Shown here: positions 39,201-54,200 of the stretch, in pieces
Position numbering within the stretch: the first letter of the stretch is position 1
Layout of the letters: each line of letters begins with the position of its first letter
NCBI RefSeq assembly: GCF_030247195.1
Contig: NC_080671.1
Location: 66,835,412 to 66,899,411 of the forward strand
Origin: Topomyia yanbarensis
Taxonomy: Eukaryota; Arthropoda; Insecta; Diptera; Culicidae
Length of the DNA: 64,000 nt
Direction: 5' to 3'
Position numbers and translations under genes: made by a program
Notes under the pieces: model-generated
Database searches by the model: none
Seen by the model: only the letters and a program-made list of their open reading frames with translations
Told to the model about the DNA's origin: nothing

Positions 39201-42200
39201 CCCTTCTTTGCTAGTTCGGCCTTGGATTTGCAGGACTCCACAGGGGGTTCAGTTATTTTCTTTTTATTGCTCGAATTTTTTCTCTCTCTTGACAATTGTA
39301 TTTTTATTCGCCAGCCATTTTCTCGTCTCTGGGGGCTTTCGTATGATTTTCACCACACAAAAGTTACAATGTATACAAGTGCGAGAAATAGCCAAGGTAC
39401 ACTGAAACCTGTAATAGGAATTGTTATCGGGTGTAAATGGGGACAACGAACAGATATAGAATGAAGAAAAGAAATGAACTTAAACCTAAAATAGCAAACG
39501 CTCCATCTGCCTTTTCGTGGTTCCCATCGGCGCGTTGTTTGCGAACTTTCGATGCACGCACTCACCCAGGGAAGAGCGTTCTTTGATCAGTTTTGTTTTG
39601 TGATAATAAAAGAACAAGCATGAAATAATCTTACTCATGATCGCCAACTGGCGTGTCGGATCCAGAAAATGTCCCACGTTGTCCTCGAATTTCACTGGTT
39701 CCATTGTCAACTGGAGAAAGGAAATGCTCTGGCCACATTGGCTACATTCATTGGAAAGCAGTGAACACATTTAAAAAATTGCTTCCTTATTTTGCTTACC
39801 AATATCACTTGACAAGCAGAAAATGGGGACAGATTTCAAATGATCTACTGCTTTACAATTCACAACTTTGACTAAATTCTCTATAAAAACTACAAGATCA
39901 CAATAAATCACATAATAAGCACACACCCAGCTATACTATCACGCTGCCAATGCTGCCGCTGTGAATGCACAATCCCAACTTTGCTGAGCATCTGTAACGA
40001 AACTTAGCAGATCCCAATAAGTAGCGTTGTGATCCAGAGAATACTTACGTTGTCTTTTAGGCGGGATGAGCTTTATCGCTCCAGGTCGTTCAGTCGGGTC
40101 TTCTCGAGCTTTCTTCTCGGGGGGAGCATCCTTAGACGATGGCGGCGGAGAGGATCGTTTGGTGGACACGGTGCCCGTAGCTGTCGATCCGATTACCGCC
40201 GATGGGCTGGATGCAGATGCTGGCTTCTTCAGTCCTTTGCGGGATGGTGGTGGGGGTGCTTCTTCGATAAGACCGTGGGAGCGGAATTGAGAGTTGTATG
40301 TTTTTACAGTTTTCGGCCGATTTTCAGCGTTGCGAACCTCGATGGAAATCGACGCCTTTTTAGCGCTGACTGGTGACATTTTATGGTTTGCTGAGGAGTC
40401 CGTTTTTTCCTCATCGTCTTCCCTTGACTTTCTGGGAATTTTGGGTAGCTTGGCTGTTGCAGGTGATGACACTTTCAGCTGGCCATCCTTGTCTTTATCT
40501 TTGCTTGAATGACTCGACTTTTCTTTTTGATCGCGATGCTTATCGCTGGAGCTTCCACTTTTGGAGCTGCTGGATGACTTAGATGATGATGATGATGAGC
40601 TCTTGTGGTGATGTTTGCTGCTACTGTTACTGCTACTACTACTATTGTGACGATCTTTGTCCTTGTCACGAGAGCTTGAACTTGAACCAGAGCTTTTGCT
40701 ACCTGAGCTTGAACTAGATTTACTTTTGCTGCCACTACTACTACTACTGCTGCTGTTGTGCTTTGACGTCGACGATGATGATGAAGATGATGATTTGGAA
40801 GAAGACTTATTGCTGCTTCCACTACTACTTGACTTCCTATCCTTATCCTTTTCTTTATGTTTATCTTTGTCTTTCGAACTTTTATCTTTATCTTTGCTGC
40901 GTTCTTTCTCGTCACTTTTCCTCCGATCCTTCTTATCGGATTCATTAGTTCCCTTTTTCTCTGAATTGATCTTGTCGTTCTCTACAGTTGCCACGGAATC
41001 CTTTTCGTCAAGTGTCGACGTTTTATCCTCTAATGAAACGTCTTCGCCCACTTTTTCCATCGAATCAGTATCGTCGACTGCTTCTTCGTTCATGTCCAAA
41101 CTTTCATCATTGCTCTCTGCATTTTCTGAAACGCTTTTCTTAGTAGGAGACTCGACCTTTGCAAGCACTTGTTTGCCATTTTTCATTGTAATCTTGAACA
41201 GCAACGGAGTTTTCTTAGCATTACTTTCAGCCACCGCAGTGTTGAAGGCTTTCTTGGTTTCTTCGACGTTTTCATCGTCATTTTCTGCATCACCCTCTGC
41301 AACACTGTCGTCGGGTTGTAGCGACTCAGCAGAGGGAGTTTCCGGGATTACTTCTTCTTCCACGACATTTTCAGTTCCATCTTCGTGACCGTCTTCAACC
41401 ACGCCCTGCTGAGCACATGTTGCGTCGTTCTCCGCGCCTACCTTCGCTGTAATGGCTGATGAGGAAGCGTTCTCGTCCTGCTGTTGGGTGATCGCTCCGG
41501 TTTGTGAACCGGAGCGAATGTCGTTGCGAGCTATCTTTAGCCATTGTTCGACTAGTTTGGATGCCAGCAACCGGACTCCTGTTTGAGGGAAAAGAGAAAA
41601 GGGAATATCTTTAGTAGAAAAAGAAACCGTGCTCTAGTTAAATTTGTGATGCTATGTATGGTAATGAGCCTATATTCGCCATGTTTCTCTTATCACTCTA
41701 CCCATTTGAAACCGCTGGTTAGAACAACATATCGTCGCTGTTGTGCTATCTTATGACAAACGCCATTTTGGGGTAAACTGAGTTAGATATGCCACATTAC
41801 TTGTTTAAAAAATCTCTACAAAGTGGCGTTTTCAGAATTTTGAAATTCTACTTGCTTACTTAGATATAGCTAGAAACATGATAAGAAATTGTGAGTTTTT
41901 TGCTTCAAATCACTATATCTAGGGATTGGCTCAAGTTATATTGAAGTTTTAGACAGTTTTATGTGAGAAAATGTCTGAGGAACACAATGGCATAAACATT
42001 TTCGAAAGAAAATTATACGAGTTGTGAGAAAAACACAGTTTTAGTTTTGAACTGGAAATAAAATATATTTGGCAACACTGTAATCAAGAATAACTATTTT
42101 TTCTAGATTCCCTGACTCATTTCCTTTAAAATGCATTTCACCGAATGTTTATAGACCATATGAACCCAAAGATATGAATAAAAGTTAAAAAGTGATGATT

Positions 42201-45200
42201 TTTTTCTATGGAAAATTTTCCATGCACGATTATGACACGTCATACAAATTTTGTCATCAATACACGCCTATGACACGTGTGAGTGCGACTTTTGTTTACA
42301 TTCATAGTAAAAACTCGCAACATAGTCAACCGATCTTCGTAATATTTGAGAGATTAATGCAGAACAGATAGAAGCATCAATTCAATATTAATTCGTCAAA
42401 AGGGCGAAACTGTTTTTTGTAAACAAACTTGTTTCGCTCATTAGTCTGCTGCAGAGTGGAATTTCATGAAAAATATGCGTTATTGTAAATTTTTACCCTT
42501 CGTAGAAGTAATTTCAGTTGTTTTCTGCTTTGAAATTATAGTAAATTAAGAGAAATCATCAAAATAAAAGTTTGTTTACAAATCTTATTCGCCCTTTTGC
42601 AAATTTAATATGGAATTGTCTTCTTTGGATTGTTTATACCATTTATAAGTTTCAAGATATTCAATCTCAAACTTTAAAAATCGTTTCTCTCGAAATGTGC
42701 TAAATGGCGCTTGTCATAAGATAGCACAACAGCGACGATATGCCATCTTTGTTCAACGAATTGAGTCAAATGGTAGCTCGCAACAATGGGTGCACTCAAC
42801 TCGAGTTTTCATTCCACTTAAACACGAACATTTCACCATTTTCAGAGTGTTTGTGGTATTATCATGATTCTTAACTAAGAAGCAAATTGATCGACTATAG
42901 GCCAAATAATCAATAAGTTAGTGAGGCACCCTCCTTAATATGGTGAAAATAGTCACTGTACCCTATCGTATGTAGAAAAGTGGAGTGCTTCAGATATGTC
43001 ACTACAAATAAGGTTTGTCTTGAAACCGGAGTGTAACGATTTGGAGCTCTCAAGGGTAAAACAGTCGATTACGGATTGTCAAAGCCCTGGTTGAAATATC
43101 ACTCAAACCAAGAATTACTTTCTGTATTGAGCGAATTCGAAGCCCAATCAGGAAGGAATGTTGACACTATGATCCCTAAAAACTCGACGACTTCAAAAAT
43201 CACCAACTAAAGGTATAACCTGAATACAGTTTGCAGCATGTTAACGAGACGAAGCCGCATTTAACAACTAAGCGTTCAACAAACAACAAAGCAACTGATG
43301 GTGGAGTGCTAACCAGGGATGCCAGGTAATATTTTTTGAAATTTATGCGCAGCCTATGTGAAAATCAGCTTATATCTGTGTTAAGGAAAACGCACAGGTT
43401 TGTGTCAAAACAAGAACTGGCGACCATTTTCTTTAGTTTTTGCCCGAGGCAAAAATTGAGCGCGAAGTAAAAACTGAGAAATTTGGGCTGGTATGTGCAT
43501 TATGACAGAAAGCTGTGGAAATCTGTGCATTAAAACAGAAAACTGTAGAATCTGTGAAATCTGTGCAGCATATTTGAAATCTAGCATCCCTGGTGCCGAA
43601 AAATCAACAGAAGAACTGATGGAGTGCTAAAAAGCGACGAGAATTACCAGGCTACGAACCGAATATTTGCATCCTTCCCCTACGTATGAAATTTAGACCT
43701 ACGATGAGAAGATACTTGCAGTGGCAAATGAAAGCCACTTAATGCGGGACATCATGCTTTACTAGGGGTTTGCTCTGAAACACGTGTTTTCGTTTTTGAA
43801 GTTAGCGTCAATCCGATGCTAGCTTAGTCCTGGCACTAAGTTAGGGTCGGATTCTGATGAGATGAAGTCGAAGCGCAAATTTAGCTTTATTACAATCGAC
43901 GCCGGAAAGTTTCACAAGATTCGCGCATGAAGAAATCAAAGCGCACGGGTACATGTTATGATCAATTATTGGGAGGTCTCTGATGACGGTAGCACGTGGT
44001 TTGGGATAAGTTCATTTAGCATAACTTCGTTAGGCATAACAGCAAGTGACACAGGCAATTGGTTGGCATAAGTCTGGATGAACATGCGAAAAGGGCATAA
44101 CGCATATGAGAGTCTCTCTGTGTTTACTTTCTCTTTCGATTATTAAGGGGTCATCATAAAACTGTCCAACATTATTTCAATAAATATCGAAAGACTCTGA
44201 TGTCGTCTATGCTGTCGTTCGTCTATCGCAATTTCAATAATTCAATATCAATTCTTCAAAAGGGCTAATGAGATTTTTATAAACAAACTTATTTCGCTCA
44301 TTACTCCGCTGTCGAGCCGAATTTCATGAAAGATACACATGAATCAACATCTTTACCCTTAGTAGAATCAATTTCAAATGTCTTCTGGGTTGAAAATATA
44401 ACAAATTAAGAGAAATCAGCAAAACAAAAGTTTGTTTACAAATCTTATTAGCCCTATTCTAATGTTGATATGGAATTAGTCATTTTTCATTTTTTACGTT
44501 CAATTTTCACAACATTCATCGAATTTACTAATCTTTGATTCAGAAAACTGGTCCACTCAATTACAGAAATTTTCTTTTATATTTTACTAATAACTTTAAT
44601 ATCTTATGTCTTGTTAGTTGTTTAAAAAAATCGTATGAAACAATTCGGCCCTGGCCTGACATTCTAGTTGATTGGCGAGGGTTAGAGATTTAAGAGTTTT
44701 AGGATAAAATAGAAAGGTGCACAATTTTCACTGTGACTCACACTGTACGTGATAAATATTCAAAAGCACTTACCCTCATGACTGCTATCCTTGGAAAGTG
44801 ACTTAACCAGCTTCGGAGCAGTGTTGCTCTTTAGCCGTTCCACATCAACTGGACAGCACAGCAACAATTCCAGCAATTCCTGAATTAAGGGCCAATTTTT
44901 TGTCGTGATGCCATCGGCCAGCCACATATGAACCAGCGACCAACCGCCAGCTGCCATGAATTGTCCAAGCAGTTCCGTCTCCGTGCATTTTAGTATTTGT
45001 ATGTAGATGCATTTGGACACTAGTTTTTTAGAAAATTTTGCCATCAAACTGAAAAAGAGTAAATAAAAATAAGTTGTAGTTATTCATTTGTTGTACGTTC
45101 AATTTCGCTCAATATGTTTTGACAATGGAAAAGCTTAGTAATTACCACATTAGTGTTTGATTAGAGTAACACCTTACAGATCATATAACTAGACAAACAA

Positions 45201-48200
45201 ACACGTCAAAAGATCCTAAATGCAAATCATTTGTTTACTTTGTATTCCGTTAATAAGAAGAGGCTCTCATTTATACTTAGTACCATTTGACATCTTTATC
45301 TAGATATGCTATTCTTTATTCGAACAGAAACAAAAATTTTACTAGAGGATCAAGCTTCCACGTAAGGTCCTATGACTGTTTTGAAATCCTAGTATATAGG
45401 GTAACTGTGCTCTAACTCATCTTAGCACCTCTATTCATCCCATTTGAACGCATTCGTTAGAGCAGTGTTTGTTATCTGTATCCAAAGCATTCGTTTAAAT
45501 GGTAGGATTAATAAGGGTACGTTGTACTCGACTTTCCACTTCGCTGAAACGCGAGTATTTTAAAAACCATTTTCATGCCAGATTTTTCATTATATTACTG
45601 TTTAGGAACGAAGTCAATATGTTGAAAATCTAATCAAGCGCAATCCATCGACAGTTAGCCGAGTTATCAACGAAATAGTGTGACCTCCTGACTAATTAGA
45701 TGAATAAGGGCTCATCTATCCTATATAAAACTATAAGAAAGATGAAAATGAATATGATAGAGCATTGAAAGGAACAAGTGTTTTTGTAAGCTAACAATAA
45801 GGGATCATGTCACACGTTAAGGTGGAAGATGGTATGAAAAATTGTGACATTTTATAGCATGGAAAAGGGGAAAGTAAACTAGAATGTGACCTAGCGTGTT
45901 GCACTGAAGAAAAAAAATTGCCTACCTAAAAACATCAGCAATATAGGGACAAATTATAATTATACCATAATATCTAAAAACAAATAGTGGGAAATCACTG
46001 TTATAAAGAACAATTGGGATACCACATCTGGACTACGTCAATTAAAGAAATTTATCTCACCCAACGAGAAAAAAAGCCTAGAGTTGCTTAGACTAAACAA
46101 AAAAGAGCTATGCATCATGACACGACGATTTACCGGATACTGTCCGAGTAAAAATCATATTAAGAAAATGGGTAATTAGCAATTCCTAGTTGCTACTGCG
46201 TGATTTGCCAGAACAAGCGAAATTGCACAGAGAATCAAGGAATGGAGCCTGGAAGTTGCTTTCCATTCTCAATGTGAACGTTTCAAGATTTCAAAAACGG
46301 CGCAGGCCACGTCCTTACAGTCATCGGGAGAAGGGAGGGAATGTTAGTACAACAACCGTTGTTATGGAGACCGTGCATACCTCTGCATCTCCACGGTTGC
46401 CACGGGAAGGTGGTTTTGTTAGTGGGATGGGCTAAATAGTTACACAAATCTGGATTCACCTTGATAAGTGAAATGATCCATGCAACTTTCACAAATGTTG
46501 TTGATTTGCAGTCTTCGACAAAGATTTTTTCAATTAGGGAGGTTTCATTTCAAATACAAATTGCTCCGGCTCTCACGCCAAATTTTGCAACACGAGCACT
46601 CGCGCGTTGTACTTTGTACAACACAGATAGTCTTAAGAATACTTCGTGATCCGTATCATTTGGAGCGCTACTTTCTTCTGCAAATTTGGGCAGTAGACAA
46701 TCGCCTTTCGGATGGGCGAATTAACATGATGGAATTCTACCGCCAGGCGGCGCTAGCGAGCATTAATTTTTTTACAATATACTGTATCTAAAGTGTCTGA
46801 TTTTTCAGCAGATATGTGTCTTCGGCAATGCTGTTCTGGTGATCAAAGCCTACGAGGTGATATGCGAAATACTTTGATATTCTGCTACTACGTGGCGCTG
46901 GTGGCCATACCATTTTTGGCCTACTGTATCTCGAATTCCTGATTTGTTAGCAGAACAGTATCTTCGATATAGTTGCACAAGAAATAAATACCTACGAAGC
47001 GAATCACTGAATAGTTTGGGATTCTGCCACTAGGTAGCGCTAGTGCATATTCATGATTTCTGAATCTCAAGATTGCGAAGTATAATAGTATAATTCATGT
47101 CACAAGTGAGCTATACTATTTTCGAATCAAATCAGCACGTTGAAGAAATTGAACAATTGTGCTTGTTTAGCATTTTTCTATACTTAGGAAGGTTGTGTCA
47201 TTATTTCTGTGCATGTTATAAGTAGCCCCTTTTACAGATTACCATCCTGAGTGGTTGATTGGCGTTATAGAAATGGTTCACATGAGTTTTACGACTTCCA
47301 AATCTTAATTTCTTTGCGTACATATTCCAAAATTATAAATGAATAAATTAGTTTAGTTGAGTTAGAGGAACGTCATCTGACAATTTAGTGAACTTATTTT
47401 CGGAATATCATCGATTTATTCTTTCCCTTGGTGATATTCACCATTTTTGGTTTTAATTCGAAGAAAAACGACCTTCCAAAGAGACAGGAAACTGAGATAC
47501 AGTGGGTCGAAAAAATTACATGCTCAAGTTCACTAGCGATTTACAACCTCGAAGGTTTTAATCTCATGAGCAACTTTGCCGAATGCACTTACTTGCTAAA
47601 AAATCAGGAAATTGAGAGACATTAGGTTGAACAACTGACAAGCTCACTAGTGCCGCCTAACGGTAGTTTTCTGAAGCAGCCGTTATACCCAAGGATGCAA
47701 AATGCCTACCTTTTCTGCCTACATTCTCATTCCTCTTTCGACGCTGCTGTCGTTCACTAGTGCAGGACGTCCATCGCTATACGGCAATCCGTAACATGAC
47801 AAAAAAAAATTCTGCCCCCAGTACAGACACTAGAAGCGAGCGGTACAGCTTATCTCCTTATTTTACACTTTTTAATATTTTTAATCTATTCAATATTTTT
47901 AATCACAAACGACGGCAATGAATGCGGTTCGTTTACGCCATGACCGGCATTAACGCTTTCGTGTGCGGGCCTCTCCCTTTGACTATGCAGAGAAAAGTGT
48001 ACAAAGCGAGAGAACAAACTTTACTACGCCACACTCCGAGCAGTCGGAGTACAGCAGCAAAACAAAAATGTATTCTACTGCTGTACGGGAAAATGTACTC
48101 GGTCTTGCTACCGTTCTGGCACGAGCTGTAGTGATGCGTCGCTGTAGCGGGCTGTACGGCTTGTGCAAATGTAAATATACCGAAAAAAATGTAGTTTATC

Positions 48201-51200
48201 GGTACCGTTGGCATCCCTGGTTATACCACCTTATAGGTTTTGATCTGCTTAGCAACTTCGTCGAAGATACTGACTTTCTAAAAATTTAGATCTTGAGATA
48301 TAGTAAGCTGAAAAAATAACATGCCCACTGGCGTCATCTAGCGCCAGAATTTTATATCAAACTATTTTACCTACCACTGACTAGCTCTTGATCTTCTGAA
48401 CAAGATATATTGAACAGAATATTGTTTAGTCGAACTTCCCACATCGCGCGTTCTATTGGTCTGGTTTCATCAAACAATTCCAGATTGTATTGTTGCACTT
48501 GAGGTATATTAGTGCACAAAAATGAGTGTATGTTGTCTAAAACATTATTTCTGAGGAATACATAGTGGTTTGGCATTGATAAATGTCTTTGCAACTAAAT
48601 GATAACGAAAAATCCCAAAGTGTTGTACAAAGTACAACAGCGCGATTGCTCTAGGGTGACTTGAAAAGTTATCCCAAAAACTTCCCTACGTTGAGTATTT
48701 TATACATAGAATGTGTAAGTAAAGTTTGAAATAAATTGCAATTGTGAAAAGATGCTTATCACAATTGCTGAAAATATTTGTATCTAAAAGAGCGCAACTC
48801 AATCGAAAATTCACAAAATTAGCTGCATTTAAAAATTAAATTTTATCGTCATTGATGTTCCTTCTAACAATATATGCAGAAGCACTGTTTTCCATCGCCT
48901 TTGTAAATACTATGAACGCTTTTGACTGGATAAGCGACCAATCAAAAGCTGGTTCAATATTGAGGTTAGGACTGGATAAATTTAACGGTATGTTTCATAT
49001 AAAGACACCCGAAGAGAAAAAATAAATTTGGTTGCTCGTTTTATTAAGACATTGTGTCTGCTTGTTTTGACAACCAGGAGTTTTGAGTAAACATCGATTG
49101 ACTTGTAGTTTGAGTCAGAATGTATGTAGGGAGAGTGAAGATAACTGTCATGATTATCTGTCAGTATTACAGTAGAGACCCGTTTTTACCAACCCCTTGG
49201 TGAATTTTAGGCTGATAAAACGGGGACATTGACAAAATCGGGACATATATTTTTCGTTCTTTTTAATTGGCGAATCAAAGCGTGATTGACTCACAGATGG
49301 CAAGTATGTAAAAATGATGATGGGAAATTTGACATCCGTCAAACTACGGTGCATTTTTTTGGTATTTACGAAACCTTCTCTAATATCTCCAACACGGAAT
49401 CCAAAACGGCAAGTAAAACGTTAGATAAGTTATAGAAATCTATCAAAGATATAACTGCAAAAATCTGACGGCTCATAAATATTTTTTTGTTTTAATAACC
49501 GCTGACATTGGTTATTTTTCAGAAAAGAAAAAATGTGTTGTTCACGCGTGCCTATTTTGGTGCATCCGGAAATTTTACCACCTTTTTCAAAATTCCCTAT
49601 CCAGTGTTTCATAAATGAAAGCAGCTCTTGCACTTCTCCGGTAAGCGCCGAAATTATATGTTCAGCTCATTTTACTTCGTCGGATATTATAGCAAGTAAG
49701 AAAAGCTGCGAAAACCGCATATCCCTCCTTTATTGGGCGGATGGATTCTCCGACGTAATGCAGGACGTTCATGGTCGCAATATGACGAAAATAACATAAC
49801 CTTTTATAATTCAGAATAGGTTTTGCAATACTTCAAAACTTCATGAACTATAACTTTACCAAATTGCGCAATAAAGTAAAATTAATTTCTTATTATCACT
49901 TTTATATTCCATATCAAAATAATTTGTATTTACCTGTAAGAATATCGTTTAGAAATTCACTTTCTTTATAAAAATTAACCCATCATCCTTTTTGTAATTG
50001 CAGGTCTGACAGACAGGTGTCTCACAACACGTTTTCGTTTTGCTTTGATTCTTCAATAAACCCGAAGCTCTTTAAATATAATTTTTAGTCCCTAGATAAA
50101 GTCTCACAAGCTTTGCTGCTTATTTAGTTTAAATTTCTCTTAGGGGGGTATGACAGTGCAAAATTTAAAACAAATTAAAAATTTTATTTTTTCATATTTC
50201 GGACCTCTGAGATAAGAAAAATATGCCCAAGAAAGGATTACTCAAAATCAACTTGATTCGTCTGCTAGAGCCCATCAAACTATCAATTTTCATACAAGGC
50301 TGACAAAATCCGGTCAAAAATGTGATGAAACCAGGATGACAAATTCTGGAGCGTTTTTTCATTACATCATATCTAACAGAAACGTGAAACGGAGAAAATC
50401 GCGTGCAAAAATTTCCTTACAACTTTCAAATTATTCCTTTCTTGGAGTATTTCGTAAAATACACACTCATGAAACTCGGCATCGCCTTGATCTACATTAC
50501 TGAGTCTATGTGCAAGTTTTTCGATGTACTAGAACAGTCGTTTTCAACCTATTTCATTCCATATTCCCCTTCCCGAATATTGATCCTTATGTAGCCCTTT
50601 CTGAAAGTTGTTTACCATCATTACCTTCTCAGAAAAAAATGAAAACGAGAAGAATAAAATAACCATTCATAAATGACGCAGCATTTTTTGAGTAATTTTT
50701 AACACCCCCCTCTCCCATCGTAGCATTTCGTCACAAACTTCTAAATACCCCCTGATAATTACGTAGCTTGACGGTAACTCTGCCCCCCTGTCCCTGTAAA
50801 AATTTGTTAAAAAATAAAAAACGATTTTAGTTATTCCTCTTTAAAAAGCTACGTAGCCTGACACGACCGCCTATCCCTCCCCGCCGTCACACATCATCAC
50901 AAAATGCAAAACTCCCCCCTCCCCCATATAATGCTACGTCATTTATGGATGATCCCTTATTGCATGAAAAAGTTTTCTCTTTCTGCTATGAACTATGTTT
51001 ATCCAGTAACAGTTTTTCCAGAATTTCCTTTCAAAGAGAATTTTGCCAGTTGTCGAGAGTTATAGAAATCTATCAAAGATATAACTGCCAAAATCTGACG
51101 TTGCTTAAATAGTTTTAATCGCCGCTGACATTGGTTATATTTCAAGAATGAGAAAAATCCCGCGAGCCTGAGCTATTTTGGTGCATCCGGAAGTTCTACC

Positions 51201-54200
51201 ACATTTTTCAAAGTTCCCTCTTCTGGTCAGTAGTTTTGGGATAAATGAAAACTTTTGGTTTCAGTTTTCGTTTCGGTCATCTCTATATAAGCATTACCTA
51301 TCTTGATATTTGCTACCCATTTTTGAATGCACGCTCATTTATTCAGTGACAGTAATTTTTATTGCTATCGATATTCGATAACTAAATAAAGACTTCAAAA
51401 AATTGTCGCCCCGCACCATAGAGCACTAGTTATCGCCTAGGAACCCGTCGGCAGAGCTACCCCATTTGCAGATTTTTCTGTAATGTCACAGACTTCTTTA
51501 ACAATTGATGGTCACAGAATTTAGTCATAGATTACAGATTTTTGAAATTTTGATAAAAAATTACATATCTTTGGAAAAATTTCGAGATTTTAAGATTTTC
51601 TGAAAATTTCACACAGATGTTCGCAGATTTTTTCTCTGTTTTAGACGTCACAGATAAAGTTTTTTTACTGATTCACAGGATTCAACGTGGCATCCCTGCT
51701 CGTCAGCTCTGCCTATTTGTTAAACCAATCTCGAACCAGCTAAAGATAGGCAGCGATGATGCTTATAGAGATGCGCGAAGACTGAAGTCGGAAGTTCCAA
51801 TCGAACCCAAAGCAACGGTTCCAAATGAGCAAATGTGAACAAATATGGCGGATGTAGGTAGTAAAGCGTGGGGAATATATTGAAATAAAAAGGCATGCGT
51901 GTAAATTTTGTTTACATACGAAAAGTGTAAACTTTATATACATACATACTAAATAATGTTCGTGATACAAATAAAATACGAATAAATTCAAGCACATTAA
52001 AAATTACAAAGTCATTGGTCCACTGTTTAGTCACTCATTTTATATAGCTGGTGGATGCAAAGTCTGAACATTATAAACTTATAGACTAGTTTTTTCCTAA
52101 TATCGTGACATTCATCATAAATATTAATTTCGAATGGCATCAGCAAAGCAGCGAACTGTACAACAATATTGCTATTGCTTATCAAGCGCATTCTCGATAT
52201 ATCCTCTCTAGCGCAACGTAGAACATGTAGACAGGCTCAGTAATGTAAATCAATGCGTTCCGAATTGCATGATTGAGTATTTTGCGAAATATTCCATAAA
52301 AAGAATTCGTCACGCATTCATTTAAACTACAAGTCACTCGCTGTTTTACGCAAAAATCCTGGTAGCCAAACTAGCAGACTCTGTAAATCGTGTAGCCAAA
52401 TTTACGGTTTTTCTTTCCGCGTGTCTTTATATTTAAGGTTGCACAGAGAATGCGTAAAATTCGCAAACGAAACAAGCAGTTATTTTTCCAGATGTCAGAT
52501 CTTCATAAAAATCAATCAGCAGTACAGTAACAACATTCTACATACGCTGATTGATTTTTATGAAGATCTGACATACGGTGTGGAAAAAAACTGCTTTTTT
52601 CGTTTGCGAATTTTACGCATTCTCTGTGCAACCTTAAATCATCGTCTTTGAAGATTGGATAAAATTGACATCAACACACGTTTGGATTGGAAACCAGAAA
52701 TACTAAAGGGTTGCTTGAAAGTATTGTCAGAATTGCCAGATATTGTGATTTGGTTTATAACGATTGTTTACTGTACTGATTTCTTAGTTTAATAGATTTT
52801 GGTTACTTTGCATAACTTTAATCTGAAATTATAATACTTAGCATGATTAGTTTATTCTTCTCGTGAAGACTTCAACGTTATTCCGTGATTATTATACTTT
52901 TTATCAGAATTATATGTCAGGTGATATGAAATATGCATTTATTCCCGAAAGACTTCTAAAACCACATCACAAATAGTTAAGATACTTCTATAAAACCTAA
53001 TCAAATCGATTTCGAGTAGTCCAGCCGATTTTCATCATATTTTCCGATGATTTAGTGCCATATTCCGCTTACGAAATTCATCTTACAGTTTAACAGCATT
53101 TTCTATTAGATTTAAATTTTCATCTTTTTTAAATAATATTTTTGTGAATACTTTTCTCGAGCAAACATTATTATTCATTGATGAATAACTTTTTGGAATT
53201 TAATGCATTATGCATTTAATGCATAATATGAGGTTCGCATGGTCCTCATTTTGTCCCACGCTTTTTTCGAAGATTTTTTGTGGAAACCACAAAGTCTTGT
53301 TAAATTATGTTTATATTTGAAATAGGTTAAATATTCCGGAGATGTATACATTTTTCAATTAACGTCATATGAATACTTATTTCATATTTCATATAACATT
53401 TTTAGTTTTTTGACATTCCGTCAGATTTTTGTAGCTGTCTTGAGTTAAGATTTGTTTTATTTCGCAATTGAAGTGGTACATCATCTAATAATGACTGACG
53501 GAACATTCGCGCAAACAAAAAAATCGAAAATTGTTCATAGATTCTTGGAAAACGGGGGTGCTCAACTCGCCCCACATGGCGATATTGCCTCTTTCCCCAT
53601 TATCATTCACGCACTACAAATTCTACCCAGAGGTTAAAATTGGCAGGCATTTACCCAGAGCAATGAGCAACCTGCTTAAAAGACAATGAAAGTTTTCTCA
53701 TGGGTGTTACCCATATTTTTGAGCAGGTACACTTTTACGAGTTTGGGTAGATTTTTTTAGTTTTGAGTATGTATCACTCAAATTGTGAAAGCCTCACAAT
53801 TAAATGTCTACCCATACTGGCAAAAAGATTGCACCGCACCTACTTAGAACAATGGATCACGGTCACACCCATGAGAAAGCAATGTAGTATATATAGATAT
53901 GGCGAAGATGGCACTTTGATATTCGTAAGATGAATCTTGCATGAGTGGTGTGAGTGATCATAGAATAAATCGACCTGTTCGATTGGTAGTTTTAGCTTCA
54001 TTGTTGGCGCACCTTTAAACATAAAAAACGCCTTTGGCCCAACACAAAAATTACCGTAAAACGGGGTATCTTTGATCACCGGGATAAGTTTGATCAAATG
54101 AGATTTTTTTCAGTAACGTAATATGATTCCCTCTAACAAAATCAGCGATACAAAAAACAATCCATATTCTAGCATCTATCGGCAATGATTATTTCGGCAT

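Larger units (their letters stand above)
21598..39634 (-). other. PNUTS intron (about 18 kb) between the small exon and exon 5
   Basis: No coding exon was recognised. It holds the elements listed separately below. The stretches 21.6-23.6, 26.9-28.7, 32.4-34.7, 35.1-36.9 and 38.1-39.6 kb are AT-rich unique-looking sequence in which I recognise nothing firm. An open frame of 106 codons at 33441-33761 (plus) and others of 60-110 codons lack family resemblance or splice support. Confidence 0.6.
41579..44773 (-). other. PNUTS intron 3
   Basis: About 3.2 kb. It is occupied by the nested elements 41729-42741 / 42377-42620, a hAT-like MITE at 43315 and another 240-bp MITE at 44239. No exon was recognised between. 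43990-44100 has GGCATAA-type repeats faintly like the 8470 minisatellite. Confidence 0.6.

Noticed and set aside
39939..40048. Extension of PNUTS exon 4 past its donor to a stop at 39939
   Set aside because: The strong GTAAGT donor and the continuing gene structure make this intron retention at best; not listed as a normal coding end.
40475..40945. 156-codon minus-strand frame (Lys/Val/His-rich)
   Set aside because: Alternative frame of PNUTS exon 4 produced by its repetitive codons.
40657..41388. 243-codon plus-strand frame rich in Leu/Ser
   Set aside because: Antisense shadow of the Ser/Lys-rich PNUTS exon 4, which has splice sites and homology on the minus strand.
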